Source of the DNA: Euglena gracilis
Taxonomy: Eukaryota; Euglenida; Euglenophyceae; Euglenales
Reading direction: 5' to 3'
Assembly (NCBI GenBank): GCA_039621445.1
Contig: CP154954.1
Span: 27,082,123-27,146,122 of the forward strand
Length of the DNA: 64,000 nt
Part shown: positions 49,036 through 59,599 of the stretch, piece after piece
Layout: every line of letters begins with the position of its first letter
How positions within the stretch are numbered: position 1 is the first letter of the stretch
Made by a program: the position numbers and the translations under genes
Notes under the pieces: generated by a model
Seen by the model: the letters and a program-made list of their open reading frames with translations, nothing else
The model's database searches: none
What the model was told of the DNA's origin: nothing

Positions 49036-49528
49036 CCAAGGCATTTTTGAATCGTACAATCAATTGTGCAGTCAGTCATAAGGTGGGAAGTGGGATGGAT
49101 GTTGTCACCCCCACAATTGGTCAACTTTGTATGGATGTTTGAAATGTTTGCCCCTGTTTCATTTTGTGCCCTTTCTGATGTTTCAGAGGATGAGCCACCA
49201 TTCATTTTTTTTTTGGTTTGCTTAAATCAAAATTGCTCATTTTAGGACTTTCTTCAGGGGGTGATGTCTTCAATGGAGGTTGTCATTTTGATGCATCAAC
49301 CCCTCCCAAAACGGCACCTCCAGGCTCTGGCTAGGGTGTCTAACTGCAATGGGGGGGGAATATGGAGGGGTTCGTGAAATATTGGAAAACATTTGGGTGC
49401 TTTTCGACCTTTTATGCATTTTTGGAGAGTTCCATCCGCCAAACTTGAAAAAAGACTCCGAATCGGGCCATTTTGGAGGTTTTTGCAGCCCGGTCAAAAG
49501 GAAGCTTTTTTTTGGGACGCATGTCCAT
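49036..49528. other. No gene recognised
   Basis: Balanced composition without runs. Short frames on both strands lack recognisable domains. Confidence 0.3.
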
Positions 49529-49791
49529 GGTTGGATTGAGGAATTCAGGATTACGGTTCAGGTTGACATTGAGGTTGAGGTTGAGGTTGAGGTTTTGCAG
49601 CCTCAATCCTTCCTATGTCACCTTTATGTCAAAATGCAAAGGAAAAGGACTCCTTGACAAAAAATTGTACAGGCAAATTAACTGGAATTTTTCAAATGTT
49701 GCGCAATTGTCATTTATCTCTGCGTTTAAAATCGCCAACCCGGCGACATTGAGGTTGAGGTTGTTTTGCCTCAACCTCAATCTAGCCTTGC
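49529..49791. mobile_element. 263-bp MITE with (GAGGTT)n hairpins, 9-bp duplication
   Basis: Flanked by CATGTCCAT (49520-49528, 49792-49800). The ends contain GATTGAGG in inverted orientation, with (GAGGTT)n against (AACCTC)n. The interior shares CTATGTCACCT(T/C)(T/A)ATGTCAAA with the (GAGGTA)n element at 19643-20086, so the two are distant relatives. Confidence 0.7.
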
Positions 49792-49800
49792 CATGTCCAT

Positions 49801-50630
49801 TGGCCGGACGCAAATTGCAAGCACCCTCAGCCCCCCCCAAAGTGTTCCACCCCCAAGTGGCAACCGTTGGTTCACCCCCTCAAAGTGGCCACTTTCTTTC
49901 GGCGCCTTTGGCAAAATTTGCCCCCTCCCAAAGTTTCCCCTCCCCAAAGCGGTTTTCAAAGCCGTTTCGGGTCCCATGGTGCCTGGAGGGTGGCCATTAT
50001 GGGGGGGGATGAGGGTGGATGTCATCAGGGGGGTTTTGTACAATTAATGTAAATCAATTCTGCAGATCCCATGCCATTATGATTTGTAATTGAAGGATTT
50101 TTTTCATCAAGGAGTTTCATTTTGGAAGGCCCTTCGAATGGACAGGTGTGCTTGAATTGGCGTCTGTGGCAACTCACGCTTACACAAGGTTGCATAGTTG
50201 GCGTTTATTTTATAAAGAAGAAAACAAAACAACGTGTCGGTCCGTCCTTTTTTAAGACAGCCCACTTTCAGTTTGTCTCCTCCAGTTTGTCCAGTTTGAA
50301 AGGGAGTCAAAAAGTATCTCCTAGTAAGTAAGTAACTCAATTGTTGATGAAAATTCGACCCCCAAAAATGATCCCAACCCCCCCCCCCCCAAATTGGCGA
50401 TTCTCGGCAAATTTGGTCAAAATTGGCATTTTTCATGATGGTTGGTGGGTGTCAAAAAATTGCAAAAAAAATCAGTTTTTGGGTGGATTGTGGCCGAAAA
50501 ATTGTCCCTGGCGGATTTCATTTCTTCCCCAAGGGGGGGGGTTTAATTTTCCCCAACAACAACAAGTTACAGTAACAAATTACAGGTCCCGGTTTGATTG
50601 GTCGGCCCGAGGGGGGGTGTTATAAGTGGG
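49801..50630. other. No gene recognised
   Basis: CCCCCCAAAGTG(G/T)CC-type words (49835-49945) recur at 56015-56170, suggesting another dispersed repeat. No supported gene. Confidence 0.35.
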
Positions 50631-52510
50631 GGGGTTTACTTTTGGAAGGAGGGGCAGCCCAGCTGAAAATGTGGGGCCACCCGTATTTTTGGGGGGCACT
50701 GCCCCCCCCCTCCATCTGGGCCAGCACTTTTTCTCGGCAGCCCAGGTGAAAGTGAAAATAAAGGGCCACGATCCACAGTTTTGGAGGGCAGCCCCCCCCC
50801 AACATCTCGGCCACACTCTGTTCTTTTTTGGGGGGGCAGCCCAGCTGTTTGTTGTTTTTCAAAAAGCAACCAAAGTCATCAAGAGTCTTGGAAAAATTTC
50901 TTGAAAAGTATTTTTTTTGGGATAAAACTGCTGGATATTCCTAATTTTGGTGCCAAAATCCAAATTTTCATGTGGTAAAAACCCAAGTTTACTTCAATTC
51001 CAAAAAAAAATTCAAAAATCTTAACTTTAGGTATTTGCCCCAACAATGCCCTCAAGAGGATTTTAAAAAACGACAGTTTCAAAAATGGAAAATGTCCATG
51101 TGACCAAAAAATGTCTTTTTTTTGTTGATTTTGGAAAAAAATTTCTGAGGTTTTTTTGAAAAATTGGTGTTTTTCAACGGAAATGGCGTTTTTTTTGCAT
51201 TGTCCAAAAAGAGTGTTTTTTAAGGAATTTTTTAAAAATAATTTTTTTGAAAACAAAACAATGTCAACCCTGAGTCCCGCTCAGAAGGACACAATCCGTA
51301 TTTTTTTTTGGGCCCAGCTGAATATTTAGAGCCACGATCCGATCTTTTTTGGGGGGAGTAACTCAGTTGAACATTTAGGGCCACAATCTGTTTTTTTTGG
51401 GGCAGCTGAAAATTCGGCGCCACAATCCGTGCTTTTATCCCCCCCCCCAAAATTTGGACCACAATCTGTACTTTTTAAATCACCCCCTCCCGAAACATCT
51501 GGGCAACGGTCCCCCTACGTTTTTTTTGCGGTCAGCCCCCCCTCCCAAACATCAGGCCACGCTCCACGATTTTTGGGGACCCGGCTGAAAATTTCGGACC
51601 ACAATCTTTTTTTTGGTCAGCCCCCCCCCCAAAATATCTGGGCCTCAATCCATGCTGTTTTTGAGCAGCCCAGCTGAAAATTTGGGGCCACCATCCTACT
51701 TTTATTTTTGGGCAGCCCCGGCTGAAGATTTAGGGCCACGATCACGCATTTTTGGGGGGCAGCCCCCCTGAAATATCGGGGCCACGCTCCACAATTTGGG
51801 GGGGGGGGCAGCCCAGGTAAAAATTCAGGGCCATGATCTGTACTGTTTTTTTGGGCAGCCCAGCAAAAAAAAATTTGGGCCGCGATCGGTGCTTTTTGCC
51901 CCCCCCCCCAGAATACCCCCCCCCCTTTGAGCACACCCTCGGGCCAACGGACCCCCAAATGCTCAAATACCCCCCCCTGATTGTCCCTGGCCCCGGCCGA
52001 CGGAGGGTTTTTTTTGACCCGGCCAATGAAATTCCTTTGGTACGGTCTTATTGCCCCCCCCCCTTATTGTCCGATCGGGCCGGGATCGGGCAGGTCGGTG
52101 GGACAATAAGGGGTCAAAAATTCCTTTAGAAAGAGGGCAAAAAAATTTCGGCGCATGAAAAAAAAATTTCCCGGACCCAAATGCTCAATTAAGGGGGGGT
52201 CAAATAAAGGGGGGGTGGTTTCTGGATCCACACTGTTTTTGAGCATGAAAATTTAGGGCCAGCTTAAAATTTAGGGCGTTGCGGTTGCGAAAATTGCGGT
52301 TGGGAATTTTTGTTGTTTTTTGGGGTTTTGCGGGTGGCAAGTTTGTTGACCACCTCCCCCCCACCCCCGGCAGCCCAGAGCTGAATAGGGCCACAATTCA
52401 CAAATGAAAATTCATGGCAACAATCCGCACTTTTTTTGGGCAGCCCCCCTGAAATATGTGTGCCACAATCTGAACTGTTTTCGGGCAACCCAGCCAAGGT
52501 TCCCGGGCTG
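50630..52510. repeat. Minisatellite of about 45-50 bp units (GGGCAGCCCAGCTGAAAATT)
   Basis: Diverged units GGGGGCAGCCC(A/C)GCTGAAAAT + TTGGGGCCACGATC + variable TTTTT at 50645-50850, 51280-51900 and 52250-52510. A non-repeat AT-rich stretch (50870-51260) and the element at 51895-52215 interrupt the array. Confidence 0.75.
51895..52215. repeat. GAGCATTTGGG repeat with a TTATTGTCC element nested inside
   Basis: The outer parts (51895-51967; 52116-52215) match the inverse of 26740-26985. Between them 51968-52115 is the inverted counterpart of the MITE at 43807-43983 (GATTGTCCCTGGCCCCGGCC...GGACAATAAGG). It shows one repeat inserted in another, both within a minisatellite. Confidence 0.7.
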
Positions 52511-52568
52511 TTTTAAACAAGTTGTTTTAAACAGGTTTTTTTCCCTATTTGTAGTGTTTTTTTTATTC

Positions 52569-53503
52569 TAAAAAAACACCCTTTTTACACCTAACGCCCG
52601 ATTCTTTTGCACTCCACACCGTATTTATTTGCACTTTTGGTCAATATTTTTGCATTTTATCTCAAAAATGTTTGCACTTTTCAAAAATTTGTTCGCACGT
52701 TATCTCAAAAATGTTTGGCACTTTATCTCAAAATATTTGCCTACGTTCCGAAAATTTTTGCACACGGATCGGGTGTTTTGCACTTTTGCCCCTGAGTCCG
52801 CGTCTTAGGTGCAGGGACTCAGGACAGGGTTTGCGTCTACGCCGCCGGACTTCAGGCATGAGGTCTGCGTCTTAAAACGCAGTCTCCGTCCAAAATGCTG
52901 CGTCTTGAATAATTATTTTGTTGACCCCCAAAACCGACCAAAATGGTTCAGAAAGCGGAAATGAATGGTTTGAAATGGAAATGTCATGCTGCAAAAGCCG
53001 ATTGACCTCAGAATTTGTCCCACTTCATTTTAACCTTTGACAAATGAGTTACATCGGTTCGTTTCAAGCCGTTTTGAGCTGTTTTTCGAATACAATTTGT
53101 TGTAAATGGACAATAAAACTCCAAGGCCAAGATGTGGTATTGAGAAAAATCAAAGACAGGAGTTCTTGGACATTTCCAAACACCAATTTCTGGTTCTGGA
53201 GTTGTGAAAAATCTTGACCATCACAAATGCACTGGATTCGTTGTTGAGAATTCATCTGCAAGCACCAGTGCATTTGAAAGGGTTTTTTTTCATTGTGCAA
53301 AAATAAAATGACGGAGGGCAAATATTTTTTGAGCAAGTGCAAATATTTTTGGCGGCGCAGTGCAAAAAATTTTGACAGCTCTGGGCAAAATTTTTTGTGG
53401 GCGCTGGGCGAAAATTTTGACTGGATTGGGCAAATATTTTTTTCAGCCATGGGCAAACATTTCGGACGCTAGGTGTAAAAACAGAAAACCGTTTTTAAAC
53501 CTT
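52569..53503. mobile_element. Foldback inserted in the minisatellite
   Basis: Ends with TTTTTACACCTAACGCCCGA and, inverted, TTTTTACACCTAGCGTCCGA. TTTTTATTC stands on both sides (52560-52568, 53504-53512), a possible though low-complexity 9-bp duplication. TTGCACTTTT-type units near the left end are mirrored by GTGCAAA(A/T)A units near the right end. Minisatellite units flank it. Confidence 0.6.
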
Positions 53504-53689
53504 TTTTTATTCATGAAAGTTTTTTTGCTTTGTTTTAAAACAAAAAAAACGGGAATGAAAATTTTGGGCCACGATCCGTGCTTTTTTGCCCCCCCCCCTG
53601 TGCCAGATCCATACTGTTTTCGAGCAGCCCAGCTGAAAAATCAGGGCCGAACAGTTTCTTTTGTGTTGGTTTTTTTTTTGCAGAATTAC

Positions 53690-56250
53690 AGTTGGTTGCA
53701 CTTTTTGTTGCACCCCTGGGGTTTTGTTGGAACCTCCCTTGGGTTTCCCCAGATTTTCAGTTGGCTATTTTTTGTGTGACCACCCCCTTGGTTTTTTTCA
53801 GAACTCCTGGGTTTTTTTCAGATTTGTGGTTGGTGATTTTGTTGCCGGGACCCTCCCCCTGGGGTTTTTACAGAATCACCGTTGGTAAATTTTTGGACCC
53901 CCCAAGGTTTTTTCAGAATAACGGTTGGGGAGTTTTTGGTCCTGGGCTTTTTCAGAATCAAGGTTGGGAAATTTTTGACCCCTTCTGATTTTTCCAGATC
54001 TGTGGTAGGCAATTTTTTGTTGGCACCCCCCTGTGTTTTTTTTCTTCAGTATTACGGTTGGGAAATTTTGGTCAGACCCCCTGGGTTTTTTCAGATTTAC
54101 GGTTGGCAAATTTTGGGCACTTATCTGTCATGGTACGTCGGACCCCCCCCTTCCGGTTATGGTACGACGCCCTTTGGACGGTCAGAGACCCGTACGTTGG
54201 GATCCATGTCGGCCATTTGGGTGGTTTTTGTGGTTGTTTGGTTGTTTGATAGGGGTGGGGTCAGGGTTTGGTGACATGGCCCCGCCTCACCTTTCGCACA
54301 CACAAGAAAACCCAAAGGCGGCAGGGGGCACCCAAAACACAAATGGCATCACCATTGGGATTTGTGCCATGATGCCAAAAATTGCCACATTTTGTCGGGG
54401 GCGTTCCCCATGACCCCCCATGACAGAGGGGGTGCAACAGAAATTTATCGACCGTGATTCTGAAAAACCTAGAGGGGGTCCAACAAAAATTTGTCAACCA
54501 TGATTCTGAAAAAACAAAGGGGTCCAACAAAAAATTGCCACTGAAAAACCTGTGGGCATCCAACACAATTTGCCAACGGGTATTCCAACAGAAATGTGTT
54601 AAGAAAAAACCTGGGGGTCACACTTCTGGGTTCCAACAGGCTTTTATGCTGAAAGAATCCCAGGGGGGTCCAACAAAGTTTGCCAACCCCAGGTGCAACT
54701 AAAATTGGTTCTCATTACTTTGGGTAATGGTGCTATTTTTTGTGTAGGGTTATTGGGAGGAATGGGGTTTGGGTTTGGAGTTGTGTCTTGGTGAAGTTTC
54801 AGCCTTTTTTCGAATTGGGCCAAATTTAGAGGTAAATTGCACTGTTTCTCCATGTTCAGAATGAGAAATCCCCTTTCTGGGGGCAGGAGGGTCGGCGGTC
54901 TTCATCTTTCTTCGCAACGAAATTCACCAACCGCAATTCTGAAAAAAACGGGGGGGGGGCAAAAATTTACCATCTTTTTGCATTCTGCAGAATAAGAGTT
55001 GAAGGAATTTTTGGTCCCCCCCCCCAGGTTTTCCAGATTTACTGTTAAAAAGTTTTTGTCGGACCCCTCTGGGTTTTTTTCAAAATTACGGTTGACAATA
55101 TTTTGTTGGAGCCCAGATTTTTGTTGTTTGTTGGAGCCCAGATTTACGGTTGCCCGATTTTGGTCGGACCCGCCTGGGTTTTTTTCAGAATTGCAGTTGA
55201 CAATTTTTTTGTTGGAACCCCCGTTGGCAAATTTTGAACCCCACTGGGTTTTTTCCAGAATTGTTGTTTTTTTTTCAGAATTACGGTTGGTAAATTTCAG
55301 TTGCACCCCCTGGGTTTTCTCAGTAGTTTGGTGTTTGGCTCTGGTTTTTTTCATAATCACGTAAATTTTTTGTTGGAGTTGGATTGCCGTCCTGGGTTGG
55401 CAAGCGTTGGACCCCCTGGTGTTTTTTCAGAATTGCTTTTGGCAAATTTTTGTTGCAACCCCATTGGTTTTTTCACAATGTGGTTGATTGATAAATTTTT
55501 GTTGGACCCCTACTGGGTTTTTCAGAATCACAGTTGGTTTTTTTCAGAATTACGGCTGGTAAATTTTTGCTGCATCCCCTGGGGTTTCCTAGATTTTCGA
55601 CTGGCAATTTTTTCGACTCCTGGGATTTTTTCAGAATTATGGTTTGAAAATTTTTGTTGGACCCCCCCCCAATGTTTTTTCAGAATTACCACTGGCAAAA
55701 TTGTGTTGCCCCCTGGGTTTTTTGCACAAATGCGGTTGCAAAAACTTTGTTGGACCCCCCAACAGTTGGCATCGCCCACGGGTTTTCTTCAGAATTACGG
55801 CTGGCAAAAAGATATTGGACTCCTTGGGTTTTTTTTCAGACAGACCGTTCGCCATTTTTCGTTGGGAATCACGGCAGAGACCAATTTTCGTTGGGCCCCC
55901 CTATGTTCTTTCAGATTTCTGGTTGTAAAATTTTTGTTTGAATCCCCCTGGATTTTTTCAGATTTACGGTTGGCAATTGTTTTGGCACCTGAGTTTTTCA
56001 GAATTACCCTCACCCCCCCCTTCAAAGTGTCCCCCCCCCCCCAAAGTGGCCAAAAGCTTTTGCAAATTTTAGTTCCCCCCCCCAAAGTGGCCATTTTTCT
56101 TTGGTTCATTTGGCGCCGAAGGCCAAAATTTGACACCACCCCCCAAAGTATCCCCCCTCTCAGAGTGGCCTGGAGACCCCAATTTGAGGGAGGTTTTTGG
56201 TCTCCACTGTGTTTTCAGAATTACAGTTGGTTTTCAAGTTTTTAAGAAAG
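53690..56250. repeat. Minisatellite of about 45-60 bp units (TTTTTTCAGAATTACGGTTG)
   Basis: The unit GGACCCCCTGGGTTTTTTCA + GAATTACGGTTGGCAAATTTTTGTT is repeated dozens of times with divergence. Orientation is plus at 53690-54115, reversed at 54420-54690 and 54900-54970, and plus again from 54985. Apparent long frames rich in Phe/Trp/Gly are artefacts. Confidence 0.85.
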
Positions 56251-57780
56251 TTGCGTTGGTGCTTTCATTTTGATGCTTGGTTAGTTTGCACTTATTTTGG
56301 TTCTGCAGGTTCAATTGAGCAATTTTGAATGCTAGACATGCGGCGATTGTGTCCACCAGTGTTTATTGCATTTCATTGTTGCTTTAACTTGCTTTAACTT
56401 GCTTTAACTTTTTTGTTTTGATTCTCAATGTGCCAAAAAGAGAAACAGCAGTACAAAAACATAAACAACAGCAAAAAAAAATAGGATCAAACGTTTTTCT
56501 CGTTGGGATTGATCATTTTTCATTTTTCATGCGCATTTTTGCATTCGAAAAACCCGCCGAGGTTTTTTAGAATCAACTGTTAAAAAATAACACATCGGAA
56601 ATGTCAGGCTTATTAATCACCTTCCTGAAAATACCCCACCAAAGGGTCCCGCTGTTCGAGAAATCGAAAAAAGTTTCCCATTGAAACAAAAACGCATCTA
56701 GAGTCCCAATTCTTTGGAAGTACCTTTCCCTGAAGTTTCCACCTTTCACAAATACTTTCGATGAATTCGTCCACCTCAAAACCCACACCTGGCCCACACC
56801 AATGCCAATGTCAAGAACCACACCAGAAAGAAAGGGCCAAACAAAACCTTTGAATCCCCACACCCTCCGCACATAAGTGCTAGATTTTAATCAAAAATCG
56901 CCCGCTTTGGATCTTTCTCTTTTTAAATTCAACGGCTTCCAAAGCAAAAAGTTAATCCAAACAATGAATCGGATATTGCCGGTTTTTAAGTCGCCGACAG
57001 GAGGGGCCTTAGCTGGCCGGAAACAGGACACATCAAAAACGAAACAAAAAGCGCCAAGTGAGGCCGTGTGCCGGCTTTTTGAACGCAAATGTTTTTTGGG
57101 GTGGAAGGCCGCCGTAATGTCGCAGGCCAAGCTCATCACGCGTTCCGATGCAGCAGCCTTCCCCCCTCTCGGCCATCCCTTGGGGATTTCTGAAAGGCCC
57201 TTGAAAAAGCAGCCAAAAAATAGCGGGCGGACGGCCCCTCTCCGAGGGGGAGCTGCGAAAATAGTGGAGCTTTCCCACGGCTCTGCTGTGTCAGTCCATT
57301 TGAGGGGGAAATTCCTTTTTTTTTGGAACGGTGGATATCAAAAAACAGAAACCAAACCGCCCACTTCGGCAGCGTGGGAACAATAGAGATCCCTAGGATA
57401 TTACTGTGTTGAATCAAAAATAAAGATGTGGGCCCTCCCCCTCTCGGTCGGCGCTTTAGTATGCGGTTTTTGGGTCCTGCCAAAATCAGCTGATAAACCA
57501 ACGCCACCTCAACCATCTGCAAAAACTCCTTTCCGGTTTCCATATAAGGCAACACTTCAAAGCACTTTGTTGACGGTAACATTGCAACAGCTAAAACTTC
57601 GGAATTGTTCACAAACGGTTTCTTCGGCAACGTCGTTTTCACGTGCGCACGAATCTTTGGGCCACTCTCTGAATGTTTTGGAGGAGGGAAGCCTTGCTGA
57701 AAATGTGAGCCCTGGTTGGTTGGTGTTTTAGGTGCCGCCCGGGTAGTGTTATTGGGGCTTGGGGGGGCGCCTGAATCCAC
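56251..57780 (-). other. Unassigned region with weak minus-strand ORFs
   Basis: Frame 56573-56872 (RERYFQRIGTLDAFLFQWET, SGTLWWGIFRKVINKPDISD) and frame 57136-57780 (214 residues; TTLPKKPFVNNSEVLAVAML, KEFLQMVEVALVYQLILAGP) have balanced composition and no runs. Either could be host exons or an old element. The plus frame 56877-57386 overlaps the second, and I cannot decide between them. No domain recognised. Confidence 0.25.
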
Positions 57781-57789
57781 GGGCGAGTA

Positions 57790-57875
57790 GCATCAAAAAA
57801 ATTACACCACCACCAAAATTTTCTATTCCACCATCAAAATTTTCCACACCACCATCAAAAAATATCACACCACCA
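57790..57875. repeat. Short tandem CACCACCA(T/C)CAAAATTTTC repeat
   Basis: Four or five units of about 20 nt containing ACCACCATCAAAA. Non-coding appearance. Confidence 0.7.
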
Positions 57876-58139
57876 CAGAACGGGGGTGTAGTTGGGCAAA
57901 CAGATGCCCCACACAAAGGAAAAATATGTGATGTGAATTCTTAAACAAACCAGTCCGGCTCCGCACTGCGAGATGGTAAGGTCCTCACCATCGTCTTTTG
58001 CTTCGCCGTCTTGGTCCCTTCCTCCCCTTCCTCTGTCGTGGGACCCGGAGTACCCTGTGATATTTGAATTTGGGTACAACCCACTTTTTAGCAGGAGATG
58101 GGGTTCGCATTTGGAAGGCCGCAATTAACGGCGATGCAG

Positions 58140-59050
58140 AATAAAGACCAATCCAATGGTTTGTGGATAGACTTTTTTTTTCAATTCAGACCGACGCCGG
58201 ATCAAAAAGCCACTACTTTACTTGTTAAAGCGACCCATACTATACTAAGGAAAGGAGGGCCCAACACTAATCACACCTTCAGCTGAAAAGTCACCTTATG
58301 ATATGCTGTGGTATTTTGAATGTTTCGGAACTGGTACATTCAAAATGTAAGTGCAACACCATTTTAGCCTTTGGTCTGCAGATGTGTCATCAAAGTGTTT
58401 TTTTCATCAACATTGTTCCATCAAATTGTGAATTTCTTCCTCTCTACCATAATTCATCTCCTTCCAAGATCTCACATCACATTTGGAACACGAAGTGACT
58501 ATTCACTTTTTGATATTGTTGGAATCCGGGTGATGCATGGTTCCTTCGTCAGTGGGATTCAGAAAGAAGTTGAAGAAAGAAGCCGAAGAAATGAAAGCGA
58601 AGTGCTGAGATTCAGTGCAACAGCGAAACATTATGGAGGTGAAGTACTTGTACTTGTACTTATTTGTGACCAAAGCCTGTTTGTTTGGTTCCACTGCTCG
58701 TGTTTTGCAAATTTGGAAAGAAGGGTGAAATTCCCTGTGAGCAGTCTCTAGTCTCTGCACGACGTTTGTGAGAGTTTCACAAATTGAAATGCACAGTTGG
58801 GCAGCCCTGCCGTTTGCTTGATCTGATTCTCCAAACCGTTTCTAAACAGTAAAAAAAATGGTTCGAACCATTTTTTTTGTTGGATCAGAATATTTTTTTA
58901 TTTGTGTATTTCGAAAAATCTTCAACACTTTTTCTCAGTTTCCCCCCTCATCCTTTCTTTTTTAGGGTTTTTTCAAAGAAAACAGCAACACCAAAAACGA
59001 TGTTGAGGTTTTGGGTGACAACCTTCTTGAAGAATGGAAAGGAAAGTACA
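58140..59050. other. No gene recognised
   Basis: Moderately AT-rich DNA. One plus frame (58371-58751) is open for 126 residues but resembles no family. Confidence 0.3.
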
Positions 59051-59064
59051 CCTAACACCACCCC

Positions 59065-59440
59065 GTGAGATTTTGTTCACATTGTGGAGAGAAAAGCACC
59101 CGGCGCAAGTGGAAAACCACCAAAAAGTGGCCCAAAAATTTCTGGCAGAGTACTAAAACACCAGGGCAGCTGGAAAATGCTTGCCGTAGCGCGTGGAGCC
59201 GTAGGACACCACCCGGAAAACTGTCACGGCACTTTTGCATCCAACCGGATGACTTGAAAAACTTGAAAACCTTGAACAAACAAGGATGGTCTGCATAAAA
59301 CACGCTGCAAAGGCTTACAAAAAACAACCAACACCGGAAACTAAAATGGACACCTTGCCCACTGGCAGTGAGATGAGAGACATGAAGGCATCCTTTGAGA
59401 GGCTTGGGAGCTCCTACCGAGGCCTGTGGGCTGCATAAAT
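59065..59440 (+). CDS. Hypothetical exon-like ORFs
   Basis: A plus frame from 59065 reads RFCSHCGEKSTRRKWKTTKK, with a possible CxxC zinc-binding half, and ends near 59298. An overlapping frame from 59290 reads KHAAKAYKKQPTPETKMDTL, then SEMRDMKASFERLGSSYRGL, ending at 59440. The latter DNA is repeated in diverged form directly downstream (59440-59520). Could be host exons; no family recognised. Confidence 0.25.
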
Positions 59441-59527
59441 CATGCCGCGAAGGATTGCTAAAAACAACCACCACCATAAACAAAGATTAGGCGCCTTTCC
59501 CAATGATGGTAAGATGAGATACACACA

Positions 59528-59590
59528 GGCCCCGTGCCGGTCCCACCCTTGCGCCTGTGGCGCAAGGGTGAGGGGCGGCACGGGGCCCAT
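59528..59590. repeat. GC-rich hairpin
   Basis: GGCCCCGTGCCGGTCCCACC...CTTGCGCC and its near complement GGCGCAAGGGTGAGGGGCGGCACGGGGCC form a stem of about 28 bp. No poly-T follows, so a terminator role is not supported. Confidence 0.75.
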
Positions 59591-59599
59591 GCTTCTGCC

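Noticed and set aside
53690-56245. Several 100-300 residue frames rich in Phe, Trp and Gly (e.g. 55301-56245)
   Set aside because: They follow the minisatellite period and change identity with strand orientation; not conserved as protein.
59528-59590. Hairpin as a transcription terminator
   Set aside because: No U-tract follows and the setting is eukaryotic; treated as a structural repeat.
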